64,000 nt of DNA, from NCBI RefSeq assembly GCF_900095695.1, contig NZ_FMIQ01000035.1, forward strand, positions 1-64,000. Direction: 5' to 3'. A program made the translations under genes and the position numbers. The notes beneath the pieces are model-generated. The model saw only the letters and a list, made by a program, of their open reading frames with translations. It ran no database searches and had not been told where the DNA came from. The stretch comes from Hafnia alvei. Its GTDB lineage: Bacteria; Pseudomonadota; Gammaproteobacteria; Enterobacterales; Enterobacteriaceae. Below are positions 44,019 to 55,265 of the stretch, piece after piece. How positions within the stretch are numbered: position 1 is the first letter of the stretch; every line of letters begins with the position of its first letter.

Positions 44019-45002
44019 TTAATACATACCCATCGGCTGATGCATGAACAGCAGCACGACGTAGGCTACAAATCCGCAGAGCAGCAGCGCTCCGGCTGTT
44101 CGTCCAATTTTGTGCTTTCGTCTGATACACAAAGCAGTAAGCATCACGCTCACGCCAAGCATGACCCAGTAGTCGCGGCTAAAGGCGCTGGGATCGAATT
44201 GGATATCCCCCTGTGATATGAGGGCTGGAACACCAAGTACAATCAAAATATTGAAAATATTGGAGCCAATAATATTACCCAATACGATATCGTGCTCGCC
44301 TTTTATCGCTCCCGCGATGGACGTTGCGAGCTCTGGCAGGCTAGTGCCAATGGCGATAATGGTCAGGCCAATGACTAATTCACTCACGCCGAAATAACGG
44401 GCAATGACCGTTGAGTTATCAACGATTATCTTGGCTGACAGAGGCAAAATAATCAGTCCCAAGGCAATCCATAATAAAGCCACAGTATTGCTGGTATCCT
44501 TGGGAAGCTCTGCCATTTGCTCGTCGGTGAGCGGATCGTTGCCGTCGCGCATTGCCAGCCGTGCCATTTTTAACATCAGCCACATAAAAGCCGCAAAGGC
44601 GAGAATCAAAATGACGCCGTCTACGCGTGTTAGCTGATTATCATAAAGAACAAAACCGCACAGGATAGTTACGCCTAACATTAACGGCAGTTCGCGCCTG
44701 AGAATATCAGACCGAACTGAAAGTGGGCGTAATATCGCGGCACTGCCTAAAATAAGTAAGATATTCGCGATGTTTGAACCAATGACTGTGCCAACCGCGG
44801 TGTTTATTTGATTATTCATTACCGCGGTAAGGGAAACTGTCAGTTCGGGCAGGGAGGTACCTATCCCCACGATTGTCATCCCAATAATCATCGGCGGGAC
44901 ACCGAATGAGCGTGCTATAGCTGCGGCACCGTAAACTAAGCGGTCTGCGCCATAAACTAAAAGTATTAAACCAACGATCAACAATAGGGTGGCGAGCAGC
45001 AT
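44019..45002 (-). CDS. caxA: Calcium/sodium:proton antiporter YrbG
   Basis: 327 residues from ATG 45002 (MLLATLLLIVGLILLVYGADRLV), close to E. coli YrbG (325). Ten transmembrane helices and two inverted alpha-repeats, GIGTSLPELTVSLTA and AIGTSLPELATSIAG, each followed by a GSNI(A/F)NIL motif. This is the K+-dependent Na+/Ca2+ exchanger family. The physiological substrate in enterobacteria is unclear. It starts the minus-strand LPS gene string. Confidence 0.93.
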   Translation of the reverse strand: MLLATLLLIVGLILLVYGADRLVYGAAAIARSFGVPPMIIGMTIVGIGTSLPELTVSLTAVMNNQINTAVGTVIGSNIANILLILGSAAILRPLSVRSDILRRELPLMLGVTILCGFVLYDNQLTRVDGVILILAFAAFMWLMLKMARLAMRDGNDPLTDEQMAELPKDTSNTVALLWIALGLIILPLSAKIIVDNSTVIARYFGVSELVIGLTIIAIGTSLPELATSIAGAIKGEHDIVLGNIIGSNIFNILIVLGVPALISQGDIQFDPSAFSRDYWVMLGVSVMLTALCIRRKHKIGRTAGALLLCGFVAYVVLLFMHQPMGMY

Positions 45003-45580
45003 GCAGAGTCCTTTGTTGGGTATAATCCAGCGTTTTACAGGTTCTGTACCCGTCATACTTGAAGTTGCCTGTGTGTTGGCCGCATTCGTTTACCCGAATC
45101 ACTTACACAAGTAAGCCTATCGGGATCCTCTCTCTTGCCGCCTTGATGCAACTCCAATGATTTTGGGTATAGTAAAAAACGTTAAGCGAAAAACCTATTT
45201 CCGAAGATCTGGCTTATCAAATGAGGCGGAAATTCTTGAAAATGAGCTACCGAGGCAGCGCTAAGCCATAACTATCGTGAATCTTAACAATTCTGACTGT
45301 CGGAGAGGGAAAAGTAAAACCCATGGCACCTTTAGCCAGAAAAACATGAGAATTATTTGCCAGAATGAGCCGGATAAGTCTGGTTTTAGCGTCGTACTCG
45401 CAAAATTGTTATAAATATAGCCAAAGTATTGGCGCGGTATTGGGGCAGAACGTGAGAGAATCCCGATCTTTGGAATACCGTTTGGAACGCGTGTGCTGTG
45501 AAACCTAATGCAGCTTCATGGATGAAGGCGAAAATCGCCATAAAATCAGTGCCATAAAGATGACTAAGAGAATCTTGCTC
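45003..45580. other. 578-bp intergenic region between caxA and mlaF
   Basis: It carries repeat copy B (45047-45171) and then about 400 bp with no gene of its own. Divergent promoters for caxA and mlaF must lie here. An in-frame extension of mlaF to 45518 lacks a better ribosome site. Confidence 0.5.
45047..45171. repeat. TATACCC...GGGTATA hairpin repeat, copy B
   Basis: Starts TACCCGTCATACTTGAAGTTGC and ends in TTTTGGGTATA. The centre holds CCCGA...TCGGG and CTTAC/GTAAG stems. The left end has lost the first bases of the terminal repeat. Same family as copies A and C. Confidence 0.75.
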
Positions 45581-46411
45581 ATGAATCAACAGGCAACAAA
45601 TTTGGTGGAAATCAACGGCATGAGTTTTAGCCGTGGTAACCGGCAAATTTTTACCGATATTACGATGACCGTCCCGAAAGGAAAAATTACCGCCATTATG
45701 GGGCCTTCGGGGATCGGTAAAACAACGCTACTGCGTTTGATTGGCGGACAGATCCGCCCAGATAAAGGTGAAATCTGGTTTGATGGGCAAGATATCCCAT
45801 CGCTTTCGCGCCATAAGCTGTTTGAAGCTCGCAAAAAAATGAGCATGCTATTTCAATCTGGCGCGCTGTTTACCGATCTGACCGTATTCGATAATGTGGC
45901 GTTTCCGCTGCGTGAACATACCCAACTGCCAGAATCGTTAATCCGCACGACGGTATTGATGAAATTAGAGGCGGTAGGGCTGCGTGGTGCCGGCAGTTTG
46001 ATGCCGTCAGAGCTGTCGGGGGGGATGGCGCGCCGCGCCGCGCTAGCACGTGCTATTGCGCTCGATCCTGAAATGATTTTGTTTGATGAGCCTTTTGTTG
46101 GGCAAGATCCAATAACAATGGGTGTGTTGGTCAAATTGATTGATGAGCTAAATCACTCGCTGGGTATTACCTGCGTGGTGGTGTCGCACGACGTGCCTGA
46201 AGTACTGAGTATTGCGGATTACGCTTATATTGTGGCGGATCAGCGCGTTGTGGCTCAAGGTGGTTCAGCGGAGCTCAGCGGCAATAGCGACCCGCGAGTC
46301 CGACAGTTCCTTGACGGCATCGCGGATGGACCCGTGCCATTCCGCTATCCGGCTGGCGATTATCGCTCTGCGCTGCTTGGATTAGCCCCATTAGGATCAG
46401 GGAGTAAGTGA
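45581..46411 (+). CDS. mlaF: Phospholipid ABC transporter ATPase MlaF
   Basis: 276 residues from ATG 45581. Walker [10 protein letters not shown], signature [16 protein letters not shown], Walker [15 protein letters not shown]-loop VVSHDVPEV. The C-terminal [22 protein letters not shown] is the Mla-specific extension that packs against the partner subunit. It drives MlaE in keeping outer-membrane lipid asymmetry. First gene of mlaFEDCB. Confidence 0.96.
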   Translation: MNQQATNLVEINGMSFSRGNRQIFTDITMTVPKGKITAIMGPSGIGKTTLLRLIGGQIRPDKGEIWFDGQDIPSLSRHKLFEARKKMSMLFQSGALFTDLTVFDNVAFPLREHTQLPESLIRTTVLMKLEAVGLRGAGSLMPSELSGGMARRAALARAIALDPEMILFDEPFVGQDPITMGVLVKLIDELNHSLGITCVVVSHDVPEVLSIADYAYIVADQRVVAQGGSAELSGNSDPRVRQFLDGIADGPVPFRYPAGDYRSALLGLAPLGSGSK

Positions 46412-46415
46412 TCTC

Positions 46416-47198
46416 ATGCTGTTAAATGCGTTGGCGTCGTTTGGACGCCGAGGAATCAACGTCTGTGCTTCATTTGGGCGCGCAGGCTTGATGATGTTTA
46501 ATGCCTTAATAGGTAAACCAGAATTTGCCAAGCAATGGCCGCTGCTACGTAAGCAGCTGTACAGCGTTGGTGTGCAGTCTCTGCTGATCATTGTGGTTTC
46601 TGGTTTGTTTATCGGCATGGTGCTCGGTTTGCAGGGCTATCTCATCTTAACCACCTACAGCGCTGAGGCGAGTCTGGGCATGATGGTGGCGCTGTCGCTG
46701 CTGCGTGAACTTGGGCCGGTAGTCACCGCGTTGCTGTTTGCGGGTCGTGCCGGTTCTGCGGTGACGGCTGAAATTGGTTTGATGAAAGCCACAGAGCAGA
46801 TCTCCAGCATGGAGATGATGGCCGTCGATCCGCTGCGGCGTATCGTTGCACCACGCTTTTGGGCTGGCCTTATCAGCATGCCTTTGTTGACGGCGATTTT
46901 TGTGGCCGTTGGTATCTGGGGCGGTTCTGTAGTGGGCGTCGATTGGAAAAGCATTGATAGCGGTTTCTTCTGGTCCGCGATGCAGGGCTCGGTCGATTTC
47001 CATACGGATTTAGTCAACTGCATGATTAAGAGTGTGGTGTTTGCCATTACTATTATGTGGATTGCTTTGTTCAACGGATATGATGCGATACCCACCTCTG
47101 AAGGGATTAGTCGCGCGACCACGCGCACCGTCGTGCATTCGTCACTGGCGGTCTTGGGATTAGATTTTGTGCTGACAGCACTGATGTTTGGGAACTGA
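46416..47198 (+). CDS. mlaE: Phospholipid ABC permease MlaE
   Basis: 260 residues. MlaE/YrbE permease family, with an N-terminal interfacial helix and five transmembrane helices. It contains [33 protein letters not shown], the conserved coupling region that contacts MlaF. It is 4 nt after mlaF. Confidence 0.96.
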   Translation: MLLNALASFGRRGINVCASFGRAGLMMFNALIGKPEFAKQWPLLRKQLYSVGVQSLLIIVVSGLFIGMVLGLQGYLILTTYSAEASLGMMVALSLLRELGPVVTALLFAGRAGSAVTAEIGLMKATEQISSMEMMAVDPLRRIVAPRFWAGLISMPLLTAIFVAVGIWGGSVVGVDWKSIDSGFFWSAMQGSVDFHTDLVNCMIKSVVFAITIMWIALFNGYDAIPTSEGISRATTRTVVHSSLAVLGLDFVLTALMFGN

Positions 47199-47202
47199 TG
47201 CA

Positions 47203-47742
47203 ATGCAAACGAAAAAAAGTGAAATTTGGGTTGGCGTATTCATGCTTATTGCGCTGTGTGCGGTGGTATTCCTGTGCTTGCAGGTGGCAAACGTTAAATC
47301 GCTGGGCAATGAGCCAACCTATCGTATCTATGCGACATTCGATAACATCGGTGGCTTGAAAGCACGTTCGCCAATCAAAATCGGCGGCGTCGTGATTGGA
47401 CGCGTTGCGGATATTACCTTAGATCCTAAAACGTACCTGCCTCGCGTAGCGATGGATATCGACGAGCAATATAACCAGATCCCAGATACCAGCTCATTGG
47501 CTATTCGCACGTCAGGACTGTTGGGTGAGCAATTCTTGGCATTAAACGTGGGCTTTGAAGATCCTGAAATGGGAACGTCTATCCTTAAAGATGGCGGCAC
47601 CATTCAAGACACCAAGTCGGCAATGGTATTGGAAGATTTGATTGGCCAGTTCTTATATAAGAGCGGCAATGATGACGCCAATAAGAAAGACAGCGCTTCG
47701 GATGACGCAGCTGCGCCAACTGAAGCTCCGGCAGCACATTAA
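47203..47742 (+). CDS. mlaD: Phospholipid-binding MCE protein MlaD
   Basis: 179 residues from ATG 47203 (MQTKKSEIWVG), matching the E. coli start. One transmembrane anchor (about 8-28) and one MCE domain (YRIYATFDNIGGLKARSPIKIGGVVIGRV), which forms a hexameric ring with a central lipid pore. The Asp/Ala-rich C-terminal tail is variable. Confidence 0.95.
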   Translation: MQTKKSEIWVGVFMLIALCAVVFLCLQVANVKSLGNEPTYRIYATFDNIGGLKARSPIKIGGVVIGRVADITLDPKTYLPRVAMDIDEQYNQIPDTSSLAIRTSGLLGEQFLALNVGFEDPEMGTSILKDGGTIQDTKSAMVLEDLIGQFLYKSGNDDANKKDSASDDAAAPTEAPAAH

Positions 47743-47759
47743 TTTAAGGGGATTTATTC

Positions 47760-48401
47760 ATGTTTAAACGTATGTTAATGGTGGCACTGCTGGCGGTAGC
47801 CCCACTGGTTCCAACACTGGCAAATGCTGCCGTCGATCAGACAAACCCTTACAAGCTGATGGATGCCGCAGCTAAGCAAACGTTCGATCGTCTTAAAAAC
47901 GAACAACCTAAAATCAAGCAGGACCCTAACTATCTGCGCACCATCGTACATGAAGAGCTGATGCCGTATGTGCAGGTCAAATACGCAGGCGCGCTGGTGC
48001 TGGGTCAGTATTATCGTGGTGCGACGCCTGCACAGCGTGACGCGTATTTCAAGGCGTTTCAGGCATACTTAGAACAGGCTTATGGGCAGGCTCTGGCGAT
48101 GTATCATGGCCAAACCTACAACGTTGCTCCAGAGCGTGCTTTGGGCGATGCGACCATCGTGCCGATTCGCGTTACTATCATTGATCCGCAGGGGCGTCCT
48201 CCGGTTCGTCTGGATTTCCAATGGCGTAAAAACAGCCAAACGGGTAACTGGCAGGCATTCGACATGATCGCAGAAGGTGTCAGCATGATCACCACTAAAC
48301 AAAATGAGTGGGCATCGATCCTGCGCCAGAACGGCGTTGACGGCTTAACCAAACAGCTGATCTCGTCTGCTCAACAGCCGATTACGCTGGACCAAAAATA
48401 A
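47760..48401 (+). CDS. mlaC: Periplasmic phospholipid carrier MlaC
   Basis: 213 residues. Signal peptide (1-23, cleaved near ANAA), then the MlaC/Ttg2D fold ([45 protein letters not shown]). It shuttles phospholipid between MlaA at the outer membrane and MlaFEDB. Confidence 0.96.
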   Translation: MFKRMLMVALLAVAPLVPTLANAAVDQTNPYKLMDAAAKQTFDRLKNEQPKIKQDPNYLRTIVHEELMPYVQVKYAGALVLGQYYRGATPAQRDAYFKAFQAYLEQAYGQALAMYHGQTYNVAPERALGDATIVPIRVTIIDPQGRPPVRLDFQWRKNSQTGNWQAFDMIAEGVSMITTKQNEWASILRQNGVDGLTKQLISSAQQPITLDQK

Positions 48402-48715
48402 TGACGCCGAATGTCCTGCAATGGCGTAGCGAAGAAGATACCCTCAAGCTGATTGGTATTCTCGATCGAGATTCACTGATGAGCTTTTGGGACGATCGCC
48501 ACACGTTGCTTGAAGGTAAGAAACGTCTGGATTTAAGCGAGTTGGTGCGTGTTGATTCAGCAGGCCTTGCTATGCTGGTTCACGTGCAGAATACACCTGC
48601 GACCAGCGCTTCTCAGATTGTGATTACCGGTGTGAGCGAGCGTCTACGTACGTTGATTGCGCTCTACAATCTCAATGAGGTCCTGATCATCGATGGTGCT
48701 GAGTTAGCCTCCTAA
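48401..48715 (+). CDS. mlaB: STAS-domain subunit MlaB
   Basis: 104 residues. STAS domain with the conserved Ser/Thr-site loop RVDSAGLAMLVH. It stabilises and activates MlaF. Its ATG overlaps the mlaC stop (TAATG), so translation is coupled. Confidence 0.94.
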   Translation: MTPNVLQWRSEEDTLKLIGILDRDSLMSFWDDRHTLLEGKKRLDLSELVRVDSAGLAMLVHVQNTPATSASQIVITGVSERLRTLIALYNLNEVLIIDGAELAS

Positions 48716-48742
48716 CCCAGTGCAATAATTAGGATTATTTCT

Positions 48743-48776
48743 AAAGCCCTCGATAACGATGCTATCGGGGGCTTTT
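48743..48776 (+). terminator. mla operon terminator
   Basis: AAAGCCC-CGATA pairs with TATCG-GGGCTTT, followed by TTCTTTGTTT, directly after mlaB. Confidence 0.8.
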
Positions 48777-48894
48777 CTTTGTTTAAGATAGAGCATATTT
48801 CCTCTAATATGGGCGGCTTAGTCCTTTTGGCTTAAAAGATCGTTTATGCCAAAACGATGTTCATATTTTTTCTTTATTCAATGATTGAGCGCCC

Positions 48895-49149
48895 ATGGAC
48901 AACAACGAAATTAAAGATGTGTTGATGAACGCATTATCCCTGCAGGAAGCCCATGTAACCGGTGACGGCAGCCACTTTCAGGTGATTGTTGTCGGCGAAC
49001 AGTTTGCTGGTATGAGCCGTGTTAAAAAACAACAGACGGTGTATGCACCTCTGATGGAATACATTGCAGATAACAGAATTCACGCACTGTCGATCAAGGC
49101 TTTCACCCCTGAAGAATGGCAGCGCGATCGCAAGCTTAACGCGTTGTGA
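48895..49149 (+). CDS. ibaG: BolA-family protein IbaG
   Basis: 84 residues. BolA fold with [31 protein letters not shown] and a conserved Cys-free iron-binding-type His (SHF). It partners with monothiol glutaredoxin in Fe-S trafficking and acid tolerance. It lies just before murA, as in E. coli. Confidence 0.94.
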   Translation: MDNNEIKDVLMNALSLQEAHVTGDGSHFQVIVVGEQFAGMSRVKKQQTVYAPLMEYIADNRIHALSIKAFTPEEWQRDRKLNAL

Positions 49150-49200
49150 TCCCAATACTCGCTATTACCGTTCGCGGTGATGGTTGTTTCAAATATTTAA

Positions 49201-50475
<1,275 letters not shown>

Positions 50476-50498
50476 TTTAGCCTACGTTTGAAAGCAAA

Positions 50499-50525
50499 AA
50501 CGCCATCTTCCGATGGCGTTTTTTT
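50499..50525 (+). terminator. murA terminator
   Basis: AACGCCAT (50499-50506) pairs with ATGGCGTT (50513-50520), followed by a T7 run. Confidence 0.9.
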
Positions 50526-50554
50526 ATGGCATTTTTTCGTTGCTGCGAAGGTTA

Positions 50555-51631
50555 TCAATCGACGTTCGGAAACTCTTCGATGGTCACGCTTAGCGTCATG
50601 CGTTCACCGTTACGCATGATAATCACTGGTACTACCGTTCCAGGGCGAATTTCAGCCACCTGATCCATCGTTTCTGCCGCGCTGACCGCCGGTTTACCAT
50701 CGACGTTGAGAACGATGTCGCCCGGCTGAATCCCTGCGTTAGCCGCAGGGCCATTAGCGGCCACGTCACGCACGATAATACCTTGAATACGCTCCATGGC
50801 ATTGGCCTGCGGCTGATTGCGTGCAGGTGCAATTTCTCGCCCGCTCACGCCGATAAAGCCGCGAATAACGCGTCCATCGCGAATCAGCTTGGCCATGATC
50901 TTGGTAGAAAGGGCGGTTGGAATGGCAAAACCAATACCTTCGGGCGTTTCACCGTCGTTGCTTTTATCAAGCGATAGGGTATTGATTCCCACCAACTCAC
51001 CCAGCGTGTTAACTAATGCACCGCCTGAGTTACCGTGGTTGATTGAGGCGTCGGTTTGCAAGAAGTTCTGATGCCCATAGGTGCTTAGCCCCACACGGCC
51101 GGTTGCGCTGATAATTCCTTGGGTTGTGGTTTGCCCAATGTTATAGGGGTTGCCGATAGCCAGTACCACGTCGCCAATGTGAGGAACGCGTTTCGGGTTG
51201 ATGGTGATAACCGGCAGATTAGTCGCCTGAATTTTCAGCACGGCCAAATCGGTGAGCGTATCTGAACCGGCGAGCATAGCTTCAAAAACGCGACCGTCTT
51301 GCAGAGCGACCACGATTTGGTCTGCGCCGCTAACAACATGTTTATTGGTGAGTATATAGCCTCGGCTATCCATAATAACGCCAGAGCCTAGAGTTTTGAT
51401 TGCTAAGCCATTGCTGCCCTGACCGCTATTATTCATGCTGCCGTTGTAAACGTTAACGACGGCGGGTGCAGCTCGTTTCACCGCAGAATTGTAGCTAATA
51501 GGTGCTTCTTCGAATGAGGCCGCTTTAAATAGCGAAAAAAGCCCGACCGGACGCAGTGATGGCACCGCAATCAGCAAAATGATGGCTACCACAAGCCCCA
51601 GAAAAACTGAGCGTAATATCTTAGTAAACAT
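50555..51631 (-). CDS. degS: Stress-sensing periplasmic serine protease DegS
   Basis: 358 residues from ATG 51631, close to E. coli (355); an upstream extension to 51688 is unsupported. One N-terminal anchor (5-27), a trypsin-like protease domain with the His in LTNKHVV, Asp in TDLAVLK and Ser in NHGNSGGALV, then a single PDZ domain (about 260-350). Misfolded porin C-termini bind the PDZ and start RseA cleavage and the sigma-E response. Confidence 0.95.
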   Translation of the reverse strand: MFTKILRSVFLGLVVAIILLIAVPSLRPVGLFSLFKAASFEEAPISYNSAVKRAAPAVVNVYNGSMNNSGQGSNGLAIKTLGSGVIMDSRGYILTNKHVVSGADQIVVALQDGRVFEAMLAGSDTLTDLAVLKIQATNLPVITINPKRVPHIGDVVLAIGNPYNIGQTTTQGIISATGRVGLSTYGHQNFLQTDASINHGNSGGALVNTLGELVGINTLSLDKSNDGETPEGIGFAIPTALSTKIMAKLIRDGRVIRGFIGVSGREIAPARNQPQANAMERIQGIIVRDVAANGPAANAGIQPGDIVLNVDGKPAVSAAETMDQVAEIRPGTVVPVIIMRNGERMTLSVTIEEFPNVD

Positions 51632-51676
51632 GAAGTTTCTGAAAGGGTAAGAAAAGATAGGCGAAGAATAACAGAG

Positions 51677-51712
51677 AAAATCGGGCACGGCACACGCCTA
51701 TGCCCGATTTTT
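51677..51712. terminator. Terminator between degQ and degS
   Basis: AAAATCGGGCA (51677-51687) pairs with TGCCCGATTTTT (51701-51712), with T-rich exits on both strands. It lies after the degQ stop, so degS probably has its own promoter. Confidence 0.75.
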
Positions 51713-51753
51713 GTGCAGTTTTTGTTTAAATGACTCTTTTAGTGAAGTCGCAT

Positions 51754-53085
51754 TTAGCGAATCAGTAGGTACAGGCTTTCACCGTTGCGTAATAAGTGCA
51801 ACGCAATGACCGGTGGGTTTGCCGCCAGCGCCTTACGCAAAGAGGCGATATCACGAATACGCTCGCTGTTGAGACCAATGATCAGATCGCCTTTGTGCAT
51901 GCCCATTTGTGCCGCAACAGAGCCTTTGGCGACGTCATCAATTTTAATTCCCGGCGTACCTTTCACATCGCCATCGCTCAGCGTTGCACCTTGAAGTGAA
52001 GGGCTGATGTTTTCTGCCTGAGTGGTGGTGACGCCGCTATTCTCCAGCGTTACCGGAATGATTAATGGTTTACCGTTACGCAATAAACCGAGTTTTAGTA
52101 CGGTACCCGGCGCGGCTGAGCCAATTTTGGCGCGCAGCTCGGCAAAGCTGCTTAGAGGATTGCCATCGAGTGCGGTAATCACGTCGCCTGCTTTAATACC
52201 GGCTTTTGCAGCGGCAGAGTTCGGCAAGACTTCGTTCACGAAGGCGCCACGCTGTGCGTCGAGTTTGAAGGCCTGAGCAAGGTCAGCCGTCATTTCTCGA
52301 CCACGAATACCGAGAACGCCGCGTTTAACTTCGCCGTATTTGATCAGTTGAGCGCTTAGGCTTTGTGCCATGTTACTTGGGATCGCAAAACCAATACCGA
52401 TATTCCCGCCGCCAGGTGCCAAGATTGCGGTGTTAATGCCGATCAGCTCACCGTTGAGGTTAATCAGGGCGCCACCGGAGTTACCACGGTTGATGGCAGC
52501 ATCCGTTTGAATAAAGTTTTCCAGACCTTCGAGATTTAACCCGCTGCGACCCAATGCAGAAATAATGCCTGAGGTGGCTGTTTGCCCAATACCAAATGGG
52601 TTACCCACGGCAACGGCAAAATCACCCACGCGTAGTTTGTCTGAGTCTGCGATTTTTATCGCCGTCAGGTTTTTGGCGTCGGTGAGCTGAATTAGTGCGA
52701 TATCCGATTGTTCGTCACGGCCAATCAGCTTAGCGGCGTATTCGCGTCCATCGTTGAGCTGCACTTTGATGGTAGTCGCATTGCTGATGACGTGGTTATT
52801 GGTTAGCACATAGCCTTTGGTTGCATCAATTATGACGCCTGAACCTAAGCCTTCAAACTGACGTTCACCGCCTTTAGCCGCCGGCGTTGGTTTGGCATTT
52901 TGCATGCCTTCAACGTGGACGCTAACCACTGCTGGCAGCACTTTTTCCAACATTGGCGCTAAGCTTGGCACGCTTTGTCCAGCAACGATGGGCGGTAATG
53001 CGGCATTGGCGAACGGTGCGGATAACATTGTTAAGCCCATGCTTAAAGCAAGCGCACTGAGCAATAAAGATTTTTTCTTCATCAT
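51754..53085 (-). CDS. degQ: Periplasmic serine protease/chaperone DegQ
   Basis: 443 residues from ATG 53085. The next codon is also ATG and ATG 53100 is in frame; none has a strong ribosome site. Signal peptide, protease domain (LTNNHVI, SDIALI, INRGNSGGALINLNGE) and two PDZ domains (about 245-340 and 365-443). DegQ, not DegP, is favoured by the neighbouring degS and by the QFEGLGSGVI junction. The LA loop before that junction is clearly shorter than the one I recall in E. coli DegQ. Degrades or refolds periplasmic proteins, best at mildly acidic pH in E. coli. Confidence 0.93.
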   Translation of the reverse strand: MMKKKSLLLSALALSMGLTMLSAPFANAALPPIVAGQSVPSLAPMLEKVLPAVVSVHVEGMQNAKPTPAAKGGERQFEGLGSGVIIDATKGYVLTNNHVISNATTIKVQLNDGREYAAKLIGRDEQSDIALIQLTDAKNLTAIKIADSDKLRVGDFAVAVGNPFGIGQTATSGIISALGRSGLNLEGLENFIQTDAAINRGNSGGALINLNGELIGINTAILAPGGGNIGIGFAIPSNMAQSLSAQLIKYGEVKRGVLGIRGREMTADLAQAFKLDAQRGAFVNEVLPNSAAAKAGIKAGDVITALDGNPLSSFAELRAKIGSAAPGTVLKLGLLRNGKPLIIPVTLENSGVTTTQAENISPSLQGATLSDGDVKGTPGIKIDDVAKGSVAAQMGMHKGDLIIGLNSERIRDIASLRKALAANPPVIALHLLRNGESLYLLIR

Positions 53086-53235
53086 GGAATGTTTTCTCAT
53101 GGTCTTCAAAAGGGTCAATGTGTCTTGGGCAAATTAATCCGGTGTGCTACTCAGAACGAACAGCGCGCATTAAGTTCCATATTATTCAGAATAACAAAGT
53201 GGGGATTAAGAAGAGTAATTAAAAGAGGTGACTAT

Positions 53236-53362
53236 TATATCCGTCATAGCTCAAGTTGCAGATGCGTTAGCTGCGTTTTTTCACCCTAGTCACATAGTCA
53301 ACTATGCTCCTAGGGATCCATAAACTTGCCGTCTTCCTGTAACTCGAACTATTTAGGCTATA
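53236..53362. repeat. TATACCC...GGGTATA-family hairpin repeat, copy C
   Basis: Begins TATATCCGTCATAGCTCAAG and ends TTTAGGCTATA. The two ends have drifted together (TATATCC/GGCTATA). The central stems are CCTAG...CTAGG and CATAG/CTATG. The pairing pattern matches copies A and B although the bases differ. Confidence 0.75.
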
Positions 53363-53385
53363 GAAAAACAGCCACCGAATTGTGC

Positions 53386-53411
53386 TATACCCGTGAATTA
53401 TTTTGGGTATA
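53386..53411. repeat. Remnant of the hairpin repeat: both ends joined
   Basis: TATACCCGTGAATTATTTTGGGTATA is the left end (TATACCCGT) fused to the right end (GAATTATTTTGGGTATA) of copy A, with the ~100-bp centre missing. It lies 24 bp from copy C. Confidence 0.7.
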
Positions 53412-53415
53412 TCTC

Positions 53416-53811
53416 TTATTTGTCGCGGCGCTCGGCGCGCAGTAATCCAGATGCACCATCGGAGTAATCACGTGGTGGGAACTCAACTGGAGCCTGATCG
53501 TTGTCCGCTTCGGTCAAACGGTAACGGAAAGGATTATCCTGCGGCGGCATATCTGGCAGCAGATTGTTTGAGCTCTTCGCCATGTGCTGATACAGCTGGC
53601 GGTAGTCGCTCGCCATGTTATCCAGTAACTCGGCGCTGTGAGCAAAGTGGCTCACCAGTTCTTGACGATATTGCTCCAACTCGTTCTTACTCTTTTCGAG
53701 CTCGCTTTGCAGCACTTGCTGCTGGCGGAGTTTTCGGTTGCCGAAACGCATCGCTACCGCACCAATCACGATACCGACGACTAAACCAATAAGCGCATAC
53801 TCCCAGGTCAT
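53416..53811 (-). CDS. zapG: Z-ring associated protein ZapG (YhcB)
   Basis: 131 residues from ATG 53811 (MTWEYALIGLVVGIVIGAVAMRF); a longer open frame upstream is not supported. One N-terminal transmembrane helix, a coiled coil (about 30-85; QQQVLQSELEKSKNELEQYRQEL) and a disordered C-terminus. DUF1043 family, involved in cell division and envelope integrity. It is divergent from zapE. Confidence 0.94.
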   Translation of the reverse strand: MTWEYALIGLVVGIVIGAVAMRFGNRKLRQQQVLQSELEKSKNELEQYRQELVSHFAHSAELLDNMASDYRQLYQHMAKSSNNLLPDMPPQDNPFRYRLTEADNDQAPVEFPPRDYSDGASGLLRAERRDK

Positions 53812-54095
53812 GATGACTCCTATCTGTATATAGAATGTGCTTGCGTTTGCTATTTTACTTAGTAGGGATTCAACGACATATCCTACACATAAGCACACTA
53901 TAACCGTTAACCTTACCTGAGTGGAATCCTGAAGGTGCATTGCTGAGAGGTTTACGGGCAAAAACAATTGCCGATACAAGACAAAAGTCACTTAACAGGC
54001 GACAATCGGTCGCTAAGCTGCACGAAAAGCAGCGTTTATGATTTTTAAAATTGTTTACAACTAATGATAAAAATTCAGTAGGGACCCTGTACCTA

Positions 54096-55244
54096 ATGCC
54101 ATCAAATCGCATAACGTCCGTAGTGACGCCAACCATGCTCTATCAACAGGCGCTCGATGCCGGAGACTACCAACCCGATGCCGTTCAGCGGCAAACCGTC
54201 GAGGTTCTAACCGCCATTCAGCAAGCGCTTATCGAGAGAGAACGGGCAATACCCTCCGTCGAAAGTCGAGGGTTGCGGGGGCGCTTGCAGAGCCTGTGGG
54301 GAAAATCTGCCGCCAAGCCGCAGGAACCGGTGCAAGGACTGTATATGTGGGGTGGCGTTGGGAGGGGCAAAACATGGCTAATGGATCTGTTTTTCCACAG
54401 CATTCCCAGCGAGCGTAAGCTGCGTTTGCATTTCCATCGCTTTATGCTGCGGGTACAAGAAGAGCTTGTCGCGCTGCAAGGGCAAGAAAACCCATTAGAA
54501 ATCATTGCCGATGGTTTTAAAAATGAAGCGGATGTGCTGTGTTTTGATGAGTTTTTTGTGTCGGATATCACGGATGCTATGCTGCTAGGCACGCTGTTGC
54601 AGGCTCTATTTGCCCGTGGCATTACGCTGGTTTCTACTTCAAATATTCCTCCTGATAACCTTTATCATAATGGCTTGCAGCGCGCTCGATTTCTCCCCGC
54701 GATTGACCTGATTAAACGCTATTGCGCCGTAATGAATGTGGATGCGGGTATTGATTATCGTCTGCGCACGTTGACGCAGGCTGGGCTGTATTTTACGCCG
54801 ATGACTGCCGAGACGCGGCAGAACATGGATGAAATGTTTGCCAAATTAGCAGGCAGCGTGGGGGAGATTAACCCGGTGTTAGAGATCAACCATCGGCCAC
54901 TGCCTGCGCTTTGCAGCTCGGGAGGCGTATTAGCCGTCGAGTTCTCGGTTTTGTGCGAGGAGGCGCGTAGCCAGCTTGATTACATTGCGCTTTCGCGACG
55001 CTATCACACGGTCTTTTTACACCACGTGAAGAAAATGGACACGCTGAATGAAAATACGGCGCGCCGCTTCCTTGCGCTAGTGGATGAGTTTTATGAGCGT
55101 CATGTAAAACTGATCATCAGCGCGGAGCTGTCGATGTTCGAAATTTATCAGGGCGATCATTTGAAGTTTGAATATCAGCGCTGCTTGTCTCGTTTGCAGG
55201 AGATGCAAAGCGAAGATTATTTGCGCTTAGAGCATTTGCCGTAA
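54096..55244 (+). CDS. zapE: Cell-division ATPase ZapE (AFG1-like)
   Basis: 382 residues from ATG 54096; an upstream extension to 54051 has no homologous counterpart. Walker A GGVGRGKTWLMD, Walker B VLCFDEFFVSDITDA, then YRLRTLTQA and the C-terminal CLSRLQEMQSEDYL. It destabilises FtsZ polymers under oxygen limitation and heat in E. coli. Confidence 0.95.
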   Translation: MPSNRITSVVTPTMLYQQALDAGDYQPDAVQRQTVEVLTAIQQALIERERAIPSVESRGLRGRLQSLWGKSAAKPQEPVQGLYMWGGVGRGKTWLMDLFFHSIPSERKLRLHFHRFMLRVQEELVALQGQENPLEIIADGFKNEADVLCFDEFFVSDITDAMLLGTLLQALFARGITLVSTSNIPPDNLYHNGLQRARFLPAIDLIKRYCAVMNVDAGIDYRLRTLTQAGLYFTPMTAETRQNMDEMFAKLAGSVGEINPVLEINHRPLPALCSSGGVLAVEFSVLCEEARSQLDYIALSRRYHTVFLHHVKKMDTLNENTARRFLALVDEFYERHVKLIISAELSMFEIYQGDHLKFEYQRCLSRLQEMQSEDYLRLEHLP

Positions 55245-55265
55245 CGTTTTGTTTAAAAAACGCTC

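Larger units (their letters stand above)
53086..53415. other. 330-bp gap between zapG and degQ: repeat copy C and a remnant
   Basis: Holds the degQ upstream DNA, repeat copy C (53236-53362) and the 26-bp repeat remnant (53386-53411). No gene seen. Confidence 0.6.

Noticed and set aside
46655-47203. Long open frames opposite mlaE
   Set aside because: Shadows of the highly conserved mlaE codons; no homology-like features.
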